DNA of 64,000 nt from Artocarpus heterophyllus (Eukaryota > Streptophyta > Magnoliopsida > Rosales > Moraceae), in contig CM046351.1 in NCBI GenBank assembly GCA_025403435.1, positions 524,573 through 588,572 of the forward strand, in the 5' to 3' direction. Position 1 is the first letter of the stretch, and the number at the start of each line of letters is the position of its first letter. The position numbers and the translations under genes were made by a program. Shown in pieces: positions 33,512-46,606 of the stretch. The notes beneath the pieces were generated by a model. The model was not told the DNA's origin and did not search any database. It was given only the letters and a program-made list of their open reading frames with translations.

Positions 33512-36410
33512 CATGACTATAAAATCCTACTTTTTTTTTAATAAACTAAGAAACTACAATGCTCTTGAAAGATTATATAAGCCTAACATTTAGTGGGTTA
33601 CCGATTTCGGGCATCATTTTGTAAAGTGATTTTTATTCAAAACTTTAAGGTATACGAACGAGATTTTCTAGGGATAAATTTTAATAGTTTTCAATTTGAC
33701 AATAAGACAGCTGTCATAAAAACTCGATACGCTAGAGTCCTAGTACCACGATGCTAGGCATGGCTCAATGCCCGTTTTAGTCTAAAAAGCCGCTTGGATC
33801 ATAGTTTCAAACAATACAGTATATAGGACGTCATAGGATCATTTTTGGGCCTAATGGGCTTAGAACCAATTACGAGCCCATAAAATGAGTTAAGAATTTG
33901 GTTAGTTTCTATGCCATGTCATATTGCATGCTCACTAAATTGACTAGTGAAAGTTCCTAGGATGAACCAACTAAGAGAGTCGTACCAATCTTTCGACTTA
34001 CAGGTAGACTTAAGATTTAAAACTAAAAGATAAATTAAACTAGGTCCCAGTGTTTATTGGGACCTTGCAAACTTTAACATCCTGTTTGATCGTATGCAAC
34101 TGATACGATTAATGGGGCTTGATAAGTAATAAGACAAGATCATAACTAAGCATAATCAGTACATGTATTTTTATTGTTATTACATGCTATTTCAAATGGG
34201 TTGCAAGTTATTATTACTACTCGAGTCATGGGAAATGGATATCGCGCGCTTTATTTTATAGTACATAGTTTTTGATAATATGACTCTTTTGATAACATTT
34301 ATAACTGTATGACTCTAGTACTAGGTATGTTTTAGATAACTACTAAACCTCTATATTATGTTACTAATTCTGTCACAACAAAAAGTAAAGATAGTTTAAA
34401 TTAAACTTAACTAGCAAAGTTAATTTTAAAAAGATAGTTATTAAAATGTTCTGTAAAATTAAGTAATATAAGTAAGTATATGCTTAAGTAATTAAGTAAT
34501 AGCTACGTAGGTATGTTTTAGATAACTAGTAAGTATATGCTTAAGTAATTAAGTATAAAGTTAATTTTTATTGTTATTACATGCTATTTCAAATGGTTTT
34601 GCGAGTTATTATTCCTACTTGAGTCATGAAAAGTGGATACCGCGCGCTTTATTTTCCGTACATAGTTTTTGATAATATGACTCTTTTGATAACATTTATA
34701 ACTGTATGACTCTAGTACTAGGTATGTTTTAGATAACTACTAAACCTCTATATTATGTTACTAATTCTGTTACAACAAAAAGTAAAGATAGTTTAAATTA
34801 AACTTAACTAGCAAAGTTAATTTTAAAAAGATAGTTATAAAAAAATGTTCTGTAAAATTAAGTAATCTAAGTAAGTATATGCTTAAATAATTAAGTAATA
34901 GTTATGTAGGTAGTGTCGTTACATTATCAGGACTATTTTTGATGCAATTCCTAAGGTTGGTTTTCCACCAAATGAGCCCATATTCTAGCAACCATAATCA
35001 TGATATTGATTCGATTGAAAATTAGGCCATTATGATGCAATGAAAATTAGGCCATTATGATGCAATCTTCCAAATTATCTCTCTTGGACCATAATTTTAA
35101 CCAAGCCTGTCTGAATTCAATATTCCTTTAGTAAATGGATTCAAATTGTGTTGATTTGGATTATTTTGATCTGAGTTGTATGATTTGAATTGATAATTTG
35201 AATTGTTATCCAAATTAACATTTGGATGTGCATTTATAGTATTAATCTGAATAGGGAATAAAATTGAAATTTGTGTTTGAAAACATAGTGGAAGAAGTTT
35301 TTAATTTAGTAACAAACTAACAAAATTTTTAATGTTTTTGATCCTAAAATATATGCAATATAGATCTTGATTGATTCTTTTTTTTATTAGAAACACAATG
35401 AATAAAAAAATCGTCTCAATCGGATATCAAATGAAGAAGTTATGATTTTTTTCCATAAATATAAGAGAGAATTTTAACTTTTACTGCAATAAATATATCC
35501 GGGTCTAAAGAGTTCAAGAAGGGGTAGAACTTTAAAAACTTAGATTTAAAATATTTATTTAATTTAAATTTTGAAAGAAACAAACATATATTCAAAAGAT
35601 TCTAAAAATTTAAATATAAAAATTTGACAGAACATGCAAAATAAACAGCTTCTAAGTTCATAGTCTGCTATTATCATTGTTCATAATTTGCGATTTCTTT
35701 AAATTTAAGAGAGTAAAGTTCCGAACTTTACGCCTTGCAGTACAGATTTAGTATTAGGGCCTACAACCACGCCAAATTTACTAATTGCATAAACAACTTT
35801 GCAGTTGCTTTACAAACACCAGACCCCTTTTTTTTTTTTTTGCGAGTACACCCGAAAGAATGGGCATTTGTTAGCATCTATTGCAGAGATAGCAAATGGG
35901 TCGGTTGTGCCATCCCACAAACAGGAGGGCATGGCCCGACATGACTGCAATATTTAATGGGTCTGGCGGAGCCTTTTATGTTAATGGGTCGTAAATTTGT
36001 GAGAAAAATGTAAAGCATAAGTGTTTTGGTTTTAACTCTTAATAGTTGGAATTACAATTGGCTTCTATTAGTTTTTATTATCTCTTAGTCCACAGTTTCC
36101 CTAGTGTACTTTTGATTTAAGCAGCTGTTTAAATAAACAATTGGTTTAATTTTGATTCATATACTCGTTACGTTAACGGCACCACAAGCGAATCCCCAAA
36201 TACAATGAGTTTCCATGCTTTGTACTTGTCAGATAAGATATGTGAGAATAACCATTTCTCGTTCTGTGCAATCTTATTAAACAAATCTGTAAAATTAAAG
36301 TATCTCAAAAATCGATAACATCCACAACCCTCAACAATAAAATCTAATAGAATTGATAATGAGAGGAAATTTAAATAAAAAAAAAAAAGAAACAATCTGA
36401 AATGATATGT
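33512..36410. other. Intergenic stretch, mostly AT-rich
   Basis: No gene. Contains the tandem duplication listed at 34171-34915, a short duplication at about 35026-35062 (GAAAATTAGGCCATTATGAT twice) and, at the right end, the 3' untranslated side of the GH17 gene. Confidence 0.5.
34171..34915. repeat. Tandem duplication, 397-bp unit
   Basis: The segment starting TTATTGTTATTACATGCTA at 34171 starts again at 34568. Both copies run through GATATGACTCTTTTGATAAC-like and TAGATAACTACTAAACCTC-like blocks and a CGCGCGCTTTATTTT block. A few substitutions and a 3-base length change separate them. The first copy also has a short internal repeat of its end (GTATGTTTTAGATAACTA near 34511). Confidence 0.85.
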
Positions 36411-38600
36411 CTACAATGGGATGAGAAGATCTCGAGCAACAGAAGCAAATAATGTCAAAAATACTAAACTAATCAAAGAAGGTCTATGCAAAAAAGCAGA
36501 AGATGATTTAATCTGAACGACGAAATTGCAGTTTCCTTGTGAAATGTTCTGTGTCGTAACCATGGCAAGACCCTGGAAGTTACAAGCCATGTCATCCTGA
36601 TTCTGCGCCTGAAAATACATGTTGAACGCATACGAGGCATTCCCGTTGGCATCCAACATGTTGCAAGAAGAACCGTATCCAAGAGCTGTGCAGTCGGAGA
36701 ATGTGCAAGCATAGTCTATGTTATCAGCAAGCTTGCTCAAATCCTTGGCATTAGGATTGAACATGCACCATTGGTTGGGAAGATATTCTACATTCTTAGC
36801 AGGCACAAGTAGCTTGTTCTGACCCTGACCAGAAAGATCAAGAGGGAACTTGGGCTGCCCGTCGTACCTAAAAATTCCCCAGTGGCGCTCGAAATTCCCC
36901 GGTGCAATGCTCTTGGCATCCTCGTCAATAAGTCCAAACAAGTAGACTTCTATGTATCCCGGTCGCAGTGGGGTGCCTCTATTGGCTGCAAGTCTTGGCA
37001 AAAGCCCATTATAGAATCTGTAAGCATTACCTGTATTGGCGTTCTTGTCCCCGTCCGTTGGCCAACCCACCTCACCAACCAAAATGGTCATGTCACCATG
37101 CCCAACAGCTCTCAAGGCTGCCACAAGGGTGTCAAAGTTCGCATCAAACACATTCGTGTATTGGATTCCAGTAGCTGAGTCGATAATGGGACTGCTCACT
37201 CCATCAAAGAAGGCATAGTCAAATGGAAAGTTGTCATTTCCATATAGACTTAGGAAAGGGTATATGTTTACAGTGAAAGGCGCCTTGTTTTCACTTAGGT
37301 ACTGGACGATCTGAGTCATCAGTTGGTTGATATCGGTGCGGAACCTTCCAGCAGACGGGACAGGGTTGTTTTCTGGTGAATTGTAGACATCGGCGTTTAA
37401 GGGCACCGTGGCCTTGATAGAGTCTCCGACCCCTGCTTCATTAAGGGCCCTTTGGATGTTTTGAAGCGCCGGGAAGGTGACGTTTAGAAATGAGCCATTG
37501 TAGGAAGAAAGGAAAGGTTCATTACCAACCGCTACGTATCTGATCAGAGGATGAAAGAAGATGGAATGAAACCAACATTTTAATTGCATCCAAGCTACCT
37601 ACTGCTATTATCAACAGAGGCACAAAACTCTTCACCAAAGAATAAAAATAAATAAATGAAAAAAACAAACAAAGGCATAAAATTAAATAGATAAACATGA
37701 ACATGAAAACAATCAAACAGCAAACGTATCATAAGTGACTAAAAAATTAAATAAAACTAAATATAATCATAAGGATTATTAAAATAATCGGATTGCTGAA
37801 TTCGTGGCAAACGTATTAAATTGATTCTTTCAACAAGACTTTGAGTGACTAAAGTATAGAAGAGAAGTAAGAAGGCAGCTGTTTTGTAAATGATTATAAC
37901 ATACATATGAGATGATGCAAGGTAATCTCTTTACAAGTTGAAGCTAAGCTCATGTGTTAGTGTAAAACAAACAAAATTCACGGTTAAGCTCCAAAACCCA
38001 ACAGTCTTTGTAGGCAAACAAACAAACAAGAACATACAAAGAATTGTCCAAGCAAAGACAAAAACAGACAAAAAGGAAGTTGAATCATGACTCATAAGTG
38101 ATTGCAACAACATTAATTTATGTCGATCTTCTTGGTTTTAAGAATTTTTTTTTTCCTTTTCAATACAAGATTCCCAAGAATCTAATTATAAAATATAAAA
38201 TCAAACTAATAAGGGGAATAATTGAAGAAATAAATAAATGAACATACTTGATGTTGACACCACCGTCGAAGTTGTAACGAGTGACGTTCCTCTTGACCCA
38301 ATCCTTGGCTCGATTGAAGGAGTTCATGGCAGAAAGCTGATCATTGGGAATAGCGACCATGACCTCGATTCCAGAGCCAGCGAGTGCAGTCATGGTGGAG
38401 TCGGCCGTGTCGAACAGCTTCACTTTCTGAATCCCATTCTCTTTCAACATCTCTACCACCGTATTTGGAGGAAGCTTGTGCGTCGCCTGTGTTCCCCAAT
38501 TCACTCCTAGTCCTTCTACTTGTACGGACGAATATGAACACATAATTATGAACAACAACAACAAGAAGAAGATGATTTCTTTTTCTGCAAAATCACCCAT
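36411..38600 (-). CDS. GH17 glucan endo-1,3-beta-glucosidase with X8 domain, GPI-anchored type (2 exons)
   Basis: Exon 1 38600-38248 and exon 2 37539-36411 join across a 708-bp GT-AG intron to 493 residues. It would hydrolyse beta-1,3-glucan (callose) at the cell surface. Signal peptide about 1-29 ([14 protein letters not shown] core), GH17 domain from LGVNWGTQ to about 360, proton donor E125 in VGNEP (E125 lies just after the splice junction), nucleophile E274 in GEVGWPTDG. The X8/CBM43 domain starts at NQWC (about 373) and carries the expected spaced cysteines. The hydrophobic C-terminus ([13 protein letters not shown]) fits a GPI-attachment signal. Most similar in layout to Arabidopsis glucan endo-1,3-beta-glucosidase 8-type proteins. 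An upstream in-frame ATG at 38759 was rejected because it would bury the signal peptide behind 53 residues. The intron after the first conserved block is the usual place in this family. Confidence 0.93.
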
Positions 38601-39153
38601 CTTCTTCTTCTTTCTTTTTTGAAAACCGATCCCCAGAGAACCCAACAAACGAACCAACTGAAACGGTGTTTTAAAGGTGGGTTCTTCTCTTCTTATTCCT
38701 CCCACGATCGGCGAAAATCCAGCGATTTTTTTGGTATCGTGAAAAGGAGAGGGAACCAACGAATAATAATAAAAATTAACAACCCACCCAAAAGAAAGGG
38801 CTTTTTTTACTTTTTGATTGTGTTGGTTTTAAAAAGAAAAGCAAAGAATCTCTGAAAACAATTTTTTTTTTTTTTTTTTTAAAAAGGACCAAAGAGATTA
38901 AAGGTGAAGATAAGAGATACAGCAAGAATGGGAATCAAAGAAGGCCTTATTCCAATCAAATGACCAAAAATACAAAAACAAGAACAAAAAGAAAGGAGAT
39001 CAGATAAATGATAGATCAGGAAACCAGAGACTTTCCTATTCCTATTCCTATTCCTATTCCTTCTAAGGTTGTTTAACAGAGAACCATAAAAACAAACCAA
39101 TCGCCAATGTTGAAAACGCGGAAAGCCACTGTATTTCTATTTATTTGGGTTGT

Positions 39154-39187
<34 letters not shown>

Positions 39188-40244
39188 CACACAAAGAAAA
39201 AGAAAAAGAAAAAGAAAAAGAAAAGAAAAGGGAAAAGAAAAAGAAAAGGGAAAACAGAGGAGAATAAACAGAGAAGGAAAATGACAGACGAAAAATCCAA
39301 AGAGATGAGAAGGAAAGAAATCCCCCAGAAGAAAATGGTTTTGAAACTGCCAGTCAAGCCAACGGCGACGGCCAATGCAATGATTTTGTGAGAGAGAGGC
39401 GCTCCAAAGAAGAAAAACGCGTTTCTTTTTCTTTTGCTCGGAAAGTTTGCCCCTTTTTTCGCAGAATATTAAACAGGCTATTTTTTTTTTTTTTTGGTCG
39501 GAGAACCCTTATTGTCTTTTGATGATCTTGTCTAGCAATGAACTTGCTTAGAGTAAACTGGCACCGGTTTGATACGTGTTATGGGCACTCCAATGCTCAA
39601 GTTAATAAGCCAATCATGATGAGCCACTTGGAGAGGCACGGTTAGGTTGAAGAGCCTACTTACTTCTATGGGTAGAGTTAATGTTTCTATTATAGTGTTT
39701 GATATGGATCAAGTGTAAGGTGGGTTTACTTTGTGACCTAAGTGTACTGTTTTATGGTGCCTAGGTGGCAAGTGACAAGTGTCACGATCTCTCGATGAGA
39801 AAGCTTGCCCATCAGATGGTTCATACAATGTCACGTGGTGTTCTTTTGTTATTTGGTACTCTCATTTGTGGAAGTGTTATGGTGTCTGGAGGGCCATCCC
39901 CAGTCAGTGTCCAACCAGCCTGCTAGTTAGTGGAAAGCTCATGTCAACACAAGTATGCTCAGCAACAAATGGTCCGACGAGAGTAAAACGTCAATCATCG
40001 GCAGAGATAGCGGCTCGTGTTCAACATGCTTGCTGACAAGGGTGCTTGGTCGACTACTTCGAGAACACCCCGAACAGTAGTCTCGTTTTTGAAAAAACAA
40101 ATGACCCCATAGTTTGTTTTGTTGCATCAAAAACATTTGAGTATGAAGTCTAAATTTAATCACCTGATTATTAATTTGACTTGTACTTTTATCCTATATT
40201 CCTATCACAAAATCTTGAATTAACTTGTACGTTTATCCTATATT
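38601..40244. other. Upstream region of the GH17 gene with simple repeats, then unclassified DNA
   Basis: Poly-T at 38862-38880, a CCTATT hexamer run at 39035-39060, a (TA)n/(CA)n tract at 39154-39192 and a long AAGAAA-type purine tract to about 39260. On the minus strand this is pyrimidine-rich, as expected of a 5' leader or promoter. From about 39540 to 40160 is richer sequence with a CAATGCTCAAGTTAATAAGCC phrase that suggests an old retroelement fragment, not classified. A 26-base phrase at 40179 is repeated at 40224 (45-bp period); its CCTAT became the target site of the gypsy element. Confidence 0.5.
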
Positions 40245-40249
40245 CCTAT

Positions 40250-41009
40250 TGTTGGGGTACAATTTAGTTAGGCCCAAATTGTTGACGCCAAGCGGCCCAG
40301 TGTTGAAACTAATTAAATAGATCGAAGAGAATTAGTTGATTGAAGGCCAATCGAATTGACGCTTCGTATGGTTCGATTGGTTTTGATTCTCTTGTGTGGT
40401 AAAAAACATTTGGTTTACTCGGTCGCTTGAGGTAATTCGTACTCGTATCAAAGTTTTTGTTCAACCAGGTCGATCGCCACGAGTTAATGGTTATTAACAC
40501 AAACTGACGGTTGCAACACGTCTAGTCGTGGACCAAAACATAGGGGAGGCATGATTCTTGTAGCCTATCATGAAGCAACACGTGTCCCACTATTGCAGTT
40601 ACTTTTAGTGCATTGTCCCACTTCGCCAGATGGTTGGGAGCTACGATTCCTCCTTACCCTCTATATAAAGGGATGGTTGTTTCATTGTACGATATATAGA
40701 AAAGATCATACAGAAACTCTGCCCAACTGCTTTCTCATCTCTTCTCTGCTCTATTGTAATTTATACCCAGAATATTATAGTGCATTACAGTGGACGTAGC
40801 TCTTCGTTACCAGAGTGAACCACTATGGATCCTGTGTGTGATACTTTGTTTTTACAACACTCTTATTCTGTTTACTGTACTTTGATCTTGCACGTCAACT
40901 TGAGCCGATAGGTCCAATTAATGGTGATTTAAAGGTCCAAGTTCCTTCATACGAAATTCTAACAACTCAAATAAGCATTTAGTATTTGATTGTAGATCCA
41001 CCATCTATA
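40250..41009 (+). repeat. Gypsy Tat element 5' LTR
   Basis: 760 bp, starts TGTTGGGGTACAATTTAG, ends ...CCACCATCTATA (terminal CA mutated to TA), followed by the primer site. A TATATAAAG box at about 40662-40670 is a good promoter candidate; the same box is kept in the other LTR. Confidence 0.9.
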
Positions 41010-41010
41010 A

Positions 41011-41028
41011 TTTGGTGCCCACCGTGGT
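41011..41028 (+). other. Gypsy primer binding site
   Basis: TTTGGTGCCCACCGTGG right after the LTR. TGGTGCCCACCGTGG resembles the TGGCGCCCACCGTGG primer site used by many Tat/Ogre elements (one change, C to T). Confidence 0.8.
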
Positions 41029-41068
41029 CTTTCGATCATCAACTCTAGGATCTTTAGCTCAACCGTAA

Positions 41069-43304
41069 ATGGAGGACAACCAGCACACTCCTGAAACTGC
41101 AATTGAAAAGACTGAATCGATTCCCCAGGCCAACCAGCAAATGGAAGCTTTTACAGCAGAGTTGGAGGCCTTGAAGAAAACACTCCAAGAACAGGCAGCT
41201 TGTTCTCAAGAGCGCGACAGAAGATTGGAGCATCTCAGCTGTGAGAATTTGGCTTTGAAAAGCCAAATCAGCTATCAGAACTCTCAGATAGCTTTACAAT
41301 CCTACTATTACCCATACTATGGGTATTCGACACTCCCAATATCTTTAGTGGCACAGTGGCAGTTTCAAACGCCACAGCCAAGAAGACAACAGTCCTCCTA
41401 CAGCCCAATTGGAAGGATGTAGCCATTATATACTCCCTCGGCTCCAGCACTAGTAACAACACCAACTTCTACAGCCGCAACAACTTCCACTGTGACAACC
41501 ACTACAACGACAGCGAACGCTCAGGCAGAATCCAATCGATGTGACCATACAATTGATCGAAACAGAAGAACAGAACCTTCCGCTTGATCCGAAGAAGTCC
41601 CAACTCTGACTCTGTTAACTTCGGAGTCAATCCAGCAGATGATGAAAGAGATGCTCGAGCAAAACTCTAAGCTCGTAGAAGAGAAGATCGACCAGAAAGT
41701 TTCAAAAGCGACGAGCAAGACCCTAGCCTTGGATGACATCTCGAAGAACATTCAAGATACCCCGCTCACGAGGAGGATCACTTCAAACATGCCATCGAAG
41801 TACAGAAACCTTGTGTTTGCTCGATTCGATGGAACTTCAAATCCAAAGGACCACTTGTTGTAGGATAAGAACGTGGTCAGCGTTGCAAATATCCCAAACT
41901 TGATTCTTGATGAGATGATGTGCAAGCTATTGGCACAATCACTCAAAGGTCCAGCGTTTTGATAGTTCAATAACTTGCCTATAGGGGTCCATTGACAGCT
42001 TCGAAGATTTGGCAGATTCGTTCATCAAAGCATACTCGGTACACATCAAAACCAAAAAGACGACCAAAGATTTATGGTCGGTCGTTTAGAGCCTAGGTGA
42101 CTCGCTGCAGGCTTATATCAAAAGATTTAGCAAAGCACTCTCGGAGATTTTAGACTTAGAGGATGGAACAACTAGAGAGGCACTAAAGAAAAGACTCCTA
42201 TATAAGTCCCCTTTCAAGAACAGTATAGGCTTAGACTACCCACAGACCATCCAGGAAATCCTAAATAGAGCTAAAGGATGGATCGACTTGGAAGAGAAAA
42301 ACAAAAGATGAGAGTGGGAGTTCGCAAGAACAAAAGGCCAAGATAAGTGGAGTCAGAAGCCATGGTAGCAGCCGGATAGAAGAGGACGGATGAGGACACC
42401 ACCAAAGAGGGAGTGAAGGAGGAAGGAAGACAAGTCATGATTTATGGCCAAACCACTATCGCCTCCAAAGTACACTTTTAACATATCACCATCCAAACTA
42501 GGTCAGCTTGAAGGCAAAGATTACGTCAGATGGCCAAATAAGATGGCCCCAAGCCGTTCACGCTACCAATCAAAGTATTGTAAATTTCATCGAGATATAG
42601 GGCACCTGACGGTAGATTGCAAAGCCTTGCGATCCAAGATCATCGAGCTGTTCAAAAAAGGACATTTAAGGGAGTACCTCTCTGAGTGGGAAAGGAAAAT
42701 ATATGGGCTCAACACAGATCGAGGTCAAAAAGACCACCAAACCCAAGAGAGGATGCCATCACCACCACCAGCCAGAAAGATAATTAGAGCCTTTTGTGGA
42801 GGCTCTATTTTTAGCGGTAATTCTGTCAACCAAATGAAGGCGTACCAAAGAAGAGTGAATCAAGCAACTATCAGTTCGTTAGCTGATGAATACAGTGAGC
42901 ATGTTATTTCGTTTCGTAGTAATGAGGCACTCGGGCTTGATGCTCCACATGACGACACTTTTGTTATCAGATTGAACATTGTGAGTTGTGAGATTGGTAG
43001 AATATTAGTTGACAATGGAAGTTCAGCTAACATTTTATTCCTCTCAACACTAAAGGAGATGGAAATTGACAAAGAGGAGATCGAGAAATCCTCTACATCA
43101 TTGGTAGGTTTCAATGGTGAAGCGACAACAGCCATTGGGAGAATTAAACTTCCAATGTATGCAGTAGGGGAAAACAAGTTGATCAGTTTCCTAGTCATGG
43201 ATTGCCATTTGGGGTACAATATCATTCTGGGACGGCCTTGGATACACGTCATGAAGGCAGTCCCCTCAATATACCATAAGACCATTAGGTTTCCAACGAA
43301 GTGA
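41069..43304 (+). pseudogene. Gypsy gag and protease, broken
   Basis: Starts MEDNQHTPETAIEK at 41069 with a coiled-coil N-terminus and a Thr/Ser-rich stretch. Gag blocks follow in several frames: SKYRNLVFARFDGTSNPKDHL (about 41800), then an RFSKALSEILDLEDG-type block near 42130. A TAG at 41861 and TGA-TAG at 41960-41965 interrupt it. The last open part, 42444-43304, has YCKFHRDIGHLTVDC, the CHCC-like zinc remnant of Tat gag, and then the protease with ILVDNGSSANILF and GYNIILGRPWIH. Confidence 0.87.
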
Positions 43305-43589
43305 GGAATTAAGGAGATTTGAGGAAGCCAGGAGACATAAAGAAGCTATTATGTAACGGCTATGAAGCAAAAGAAGGCTTTATAGCAATTACAAAAAAGT
43401 CAGCGAGACAGATCGAATAGTCAAGACTACGTCAAATTGGTTTTAGAGCAACTTGACGACGTACAAATCAATCCAAGAGATGAAGGACGTACAGTGAAGA
43501 TAGAGTCATAACTTGACCCTGAAATAAAATCCAAAATTATTGATTTCTTTAAAGCTAATAACGATTGTTTCGCTTGGTCCTATGTAGAT

Positions 43590-45113
43590 ATGCAAGGAAT
43601 CGATCCAAGCATAATCTCACATCGACTTAACGTTGATCCAATCCACAAACCGGTCCGTCAAAAGAGAAGAAAGCTTGGAATTGAGCAAAATAGCGTCGTG
43701 AAGGACAAAGTGAGGAGACTACTCGAGGCCGGGTTTATTCGTCCTATACAATACCCCGATTGGCTCGCCAATGTGGTAATTGTGAAGAAGAAGAATGGAA
43801 AGTGGGGAATGTGTGTTGATTTCACAAACCTAAATAAAGCCTACCCAAAGGACGATTACCCATTGCTACATATCGATGGACTCGTGGACGCTACGGTCAG
43901 CTATGAAATATTAAACTTTCTTGACACATTCTTTGGCTATAATAAGATCTTTTTGCACCCTGATGACCAAGAGAAGACTGCTTTCATTATAGAACAGGGG
44001 ATCTTCTGCTTCAAGGTCATGCCATTCGGCCTGAAGAATGCTGGAGCCACCTACTAGAGGCTGGTCAACATGATGTTTGAACAACAAATTGGTATGAATA
44101 TGGAGGTATACATTGATGACAACATCTGCAAGAATGCTTTGACGTTCTCCTAAAATATGGCATGAAACTGAATCCAGAGAAGTGCACTTTCGAAGTGGCG
44201 AGTGGCATGTTCTTGGGATACCTCGTCACAAAGCAAGGAATCAAAGCAAACCCTAACCAGATAAAAGCTTTTTAGTTGATGCCATCGCTAAAAACCAAGC
44301 GTGAGATATAGAAACTTACCGGTTGAGTCGCAGCCCTCAGTCGATTTATTGCTCGATCTGCGGATGGATGTCTTCCTTTTTTATAGTTACTCAAGAAGAA
44401 CACAAAGTTTGAATGCAACGAACGATGCGCTGATCCCGTTGAAAAGATACTTGACCACACCGCCGATCCCGTCGAATTCGAAAGACAGGGAGCCACTATA
44501 CTTGTACTTGACAGTTTCAGAAACAACAATAAGTTTAGCCCTTGTCCGAGAAGAAGACGTGATCCAAAAGCCAATTTTCTTTGTAAGCCACACCATGCTA
44601 GATGCTGAAACAAGGTACTCTGTCATTGAAAAGCTCGCTCTGGCACTCGTCATGTCGGCTCAAAAGCTCCGTCCATACTTTCAAGGCCACACTATTGTGG
44701 TGTTGTCGTCTTATCCGATGTGAGCTATTTTGCACAAACTAGACGTCTTTGGAAGAATGTCAAAATGGGCTATTGAATTGAAAGAGTTTGACATCAAGTA
44801 CCAATCTCGAATAGCGCTAAAAGCTCAAGTGCTTGCGGATTTTGTCGCTGAATTGACATACAAACCTAAAGGATACAAGTCAGAGACATGGATTGTGCAA
44901 GTCGATGGATCAAGCAATGGGCAAGGATTTAGAATAGGAGTGGTATTGAAGTCACCAACTGGTGAAGAAATCAAACAGATTTTTCGACTGGGATTCAAGG
45001 TTACCAACAATGAAGCTGAATACAAGGCTGTGATTGTTGGTATAAGGCTCGCTACCGCACTAGGGGCTGCCAAACTTGTTTTGGAAAATGACTCCATTTT
45101 GGTCGTTAACTAG
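43590..45113 (+). pseudogene. Gypsy reverse transcriptase and dual RNase H, broken
   Basis: RT: HRLNVDPIHKPVRQKRRKLG, CVDFTNLNKAYPKDDYPL, FKVMPFGLKNAGATY and then a TAG at 44055 where GATYQR is expected; YIDD is at 44109-44120 but in a shifted frame. The first RNase H is at 44400-44720 (PLYLYLTVSETTISLALVRE). The second, archaeal-type RNase H is at about 44880-45113 (WIVQVDGSSNGQGFRIGVVL, then NNEAEYKAVIVGIRLA) and ends at a TAG where LVVNQVNG is expected. Confidence 0.88.
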
Positions 45114-45146
45114 GTAAACGGAGAGTTGGAGGCCTGAGACGCGAAG

Positions 45147-46606
45147 ATGCTTCTATACCTGAGTCTAGTCACTAAGCTTAAGACCCAATTCAACCAGTTG
45201 GAAGTGAAACATGTCTCGCGAGAGCAGAACTCGAGAGCCGATGCACTCGCCAATTTTGGATCTTCAATCGAAGTCAATGGGAGAAGAATAATTCCCTTGG
45301 AACAAATTAACGGTCCGAGCATTGAGTTAGTCGAGGATATGAATTATGTCGACCTAAGGGACGATTGGAGAACGCCCATTGAGATGTATATATGTGATGG
45401 TTGGCTTCCCGAAGATAAGTAGATAGTGGGAAAGATCAAAGCTCAAGCTGCAAGGTACTGCCTAATCGATGAGAAACTTTATAGGCGTTCTTTTGTAGGA
45501 CCCTATCTTCGTTGTCATAGGGAGGATGAGATCGAGAAGGTCATTCGAGAAGTTTATGAAGGATCGTACGGCAACCATTTTGGGCGTAGGTCACTGTGTA
45601 ACAAAGTTAAGAGGCAAGGGTTCTACTGGCCAACTATGTAGAGCGACTGCGAGAGCTTCGCTCGCAAATACAACAGTTGTCAAAGGCATGATCCCACCAT
45701 TCATCAACCAACGGAAGAACTCTCCTCGGTTAGTTTGCCCTACCCATTCATAAAATATTCAATGGATGTGGTTGGACCGTTTCCTTTGGCTCTAGGACAA
45801 GTCAAGTATTTGCTCATCCTTATGGATTATTTCTCCAAATGGGTTGAAGCCGAAGCATTTGTAGACGTTAAAGAGCAAGATGTCAAAAGGTTCATTTGGA
45901 GAAATATAATCTGTCGATCTAGAGTTCCAAGAGAGATTGTCACCAATAACGACTCTCAATTCATTTCCTCGTCCTTCAAAAATTCTATCGCGATTGGGAC
46001 ATTACTTTGAGCTTCTCAGCACCCAGATACTCGCAAGGAAATGGGCAAGCAGAAGTGATGAATAAGATGATCGTGAAAAACCTAAAGAAGAAACTGGAGG
46101 CTAGGAAAGGACGTTGGGTCAAGGAACTCTCGATGGTGCTTTGGGCCTAACAAACGACACAGAGAAGGGCTACTAGCGAATCCCCTTTTTTGCTTGTGTA
46201 CAGAATAGAGGCCGTCATCCTAGTTGAGATAGTTGCGCCAAATCTTCGCGTCGACTACTCACTTCTAAACAAAGCAAAGAATGATGAAATGATACAGGAT
46301 GCATTGGATTTGATCGACAAGAAGAGTGACAAAGCCTTCTATTGCCTCGGATGTTATCAGCAAGCAGCCGCCAAGTACTACAATTAGAAAGTAAAAGTCA
46401 AGAGATTCCAGGAGGGCAGACTCGTACTCAAGACAATATTTCAGAATACGAGAGAAGCTAATACTGAAAAATTGGCAGCTAACTAGGAAGGCCCTTATTG
46501 GGTTTGGTCTGTCGTTCGAGACAAGGTATATAAGTTGGAAAAATTGGACAGATCAATCCTTTCTAAAAGCTGGAATGCAAATCATTTAAGGAAGTATTAT
46601 GTGTGA
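45147..46606 (+). pseudogene. Gypsy integrase region, broken
   Basis: Linker frame 45147-45422 (SREQNSRADALANFGSS), then the HHCC-type N-terminus at 45426-45641 (DEKLYRRSFVGPYLRC, then EGSYGNHFGRRSL), the catalytic core at 45735-46010 (YSMDVVGPFPLA, DYFSKWVEAEAF, EIVTNNDSQF) and the C-terminal part at 46190-46560 (LEKLDRSIL-like end near 46555). Breaks include TAG at 45639, TAA at 46148 and TAG at 46385 and 46484. Confidence 0.87.

Noticed and set aside
36473..37218. Overlapping ORFs on both strands within the GH17 exon
   Set aside because: Shadows of the real coding frame, which is supported by catalytic and X8 motifs.
38601..38759. N-terminal extension of the GH17 protein from an upstream in-frame ATG
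   Set aside because: It would place 53 basic residues before a clear signal peptide; the ATG at 38600 fits a secreted protein.
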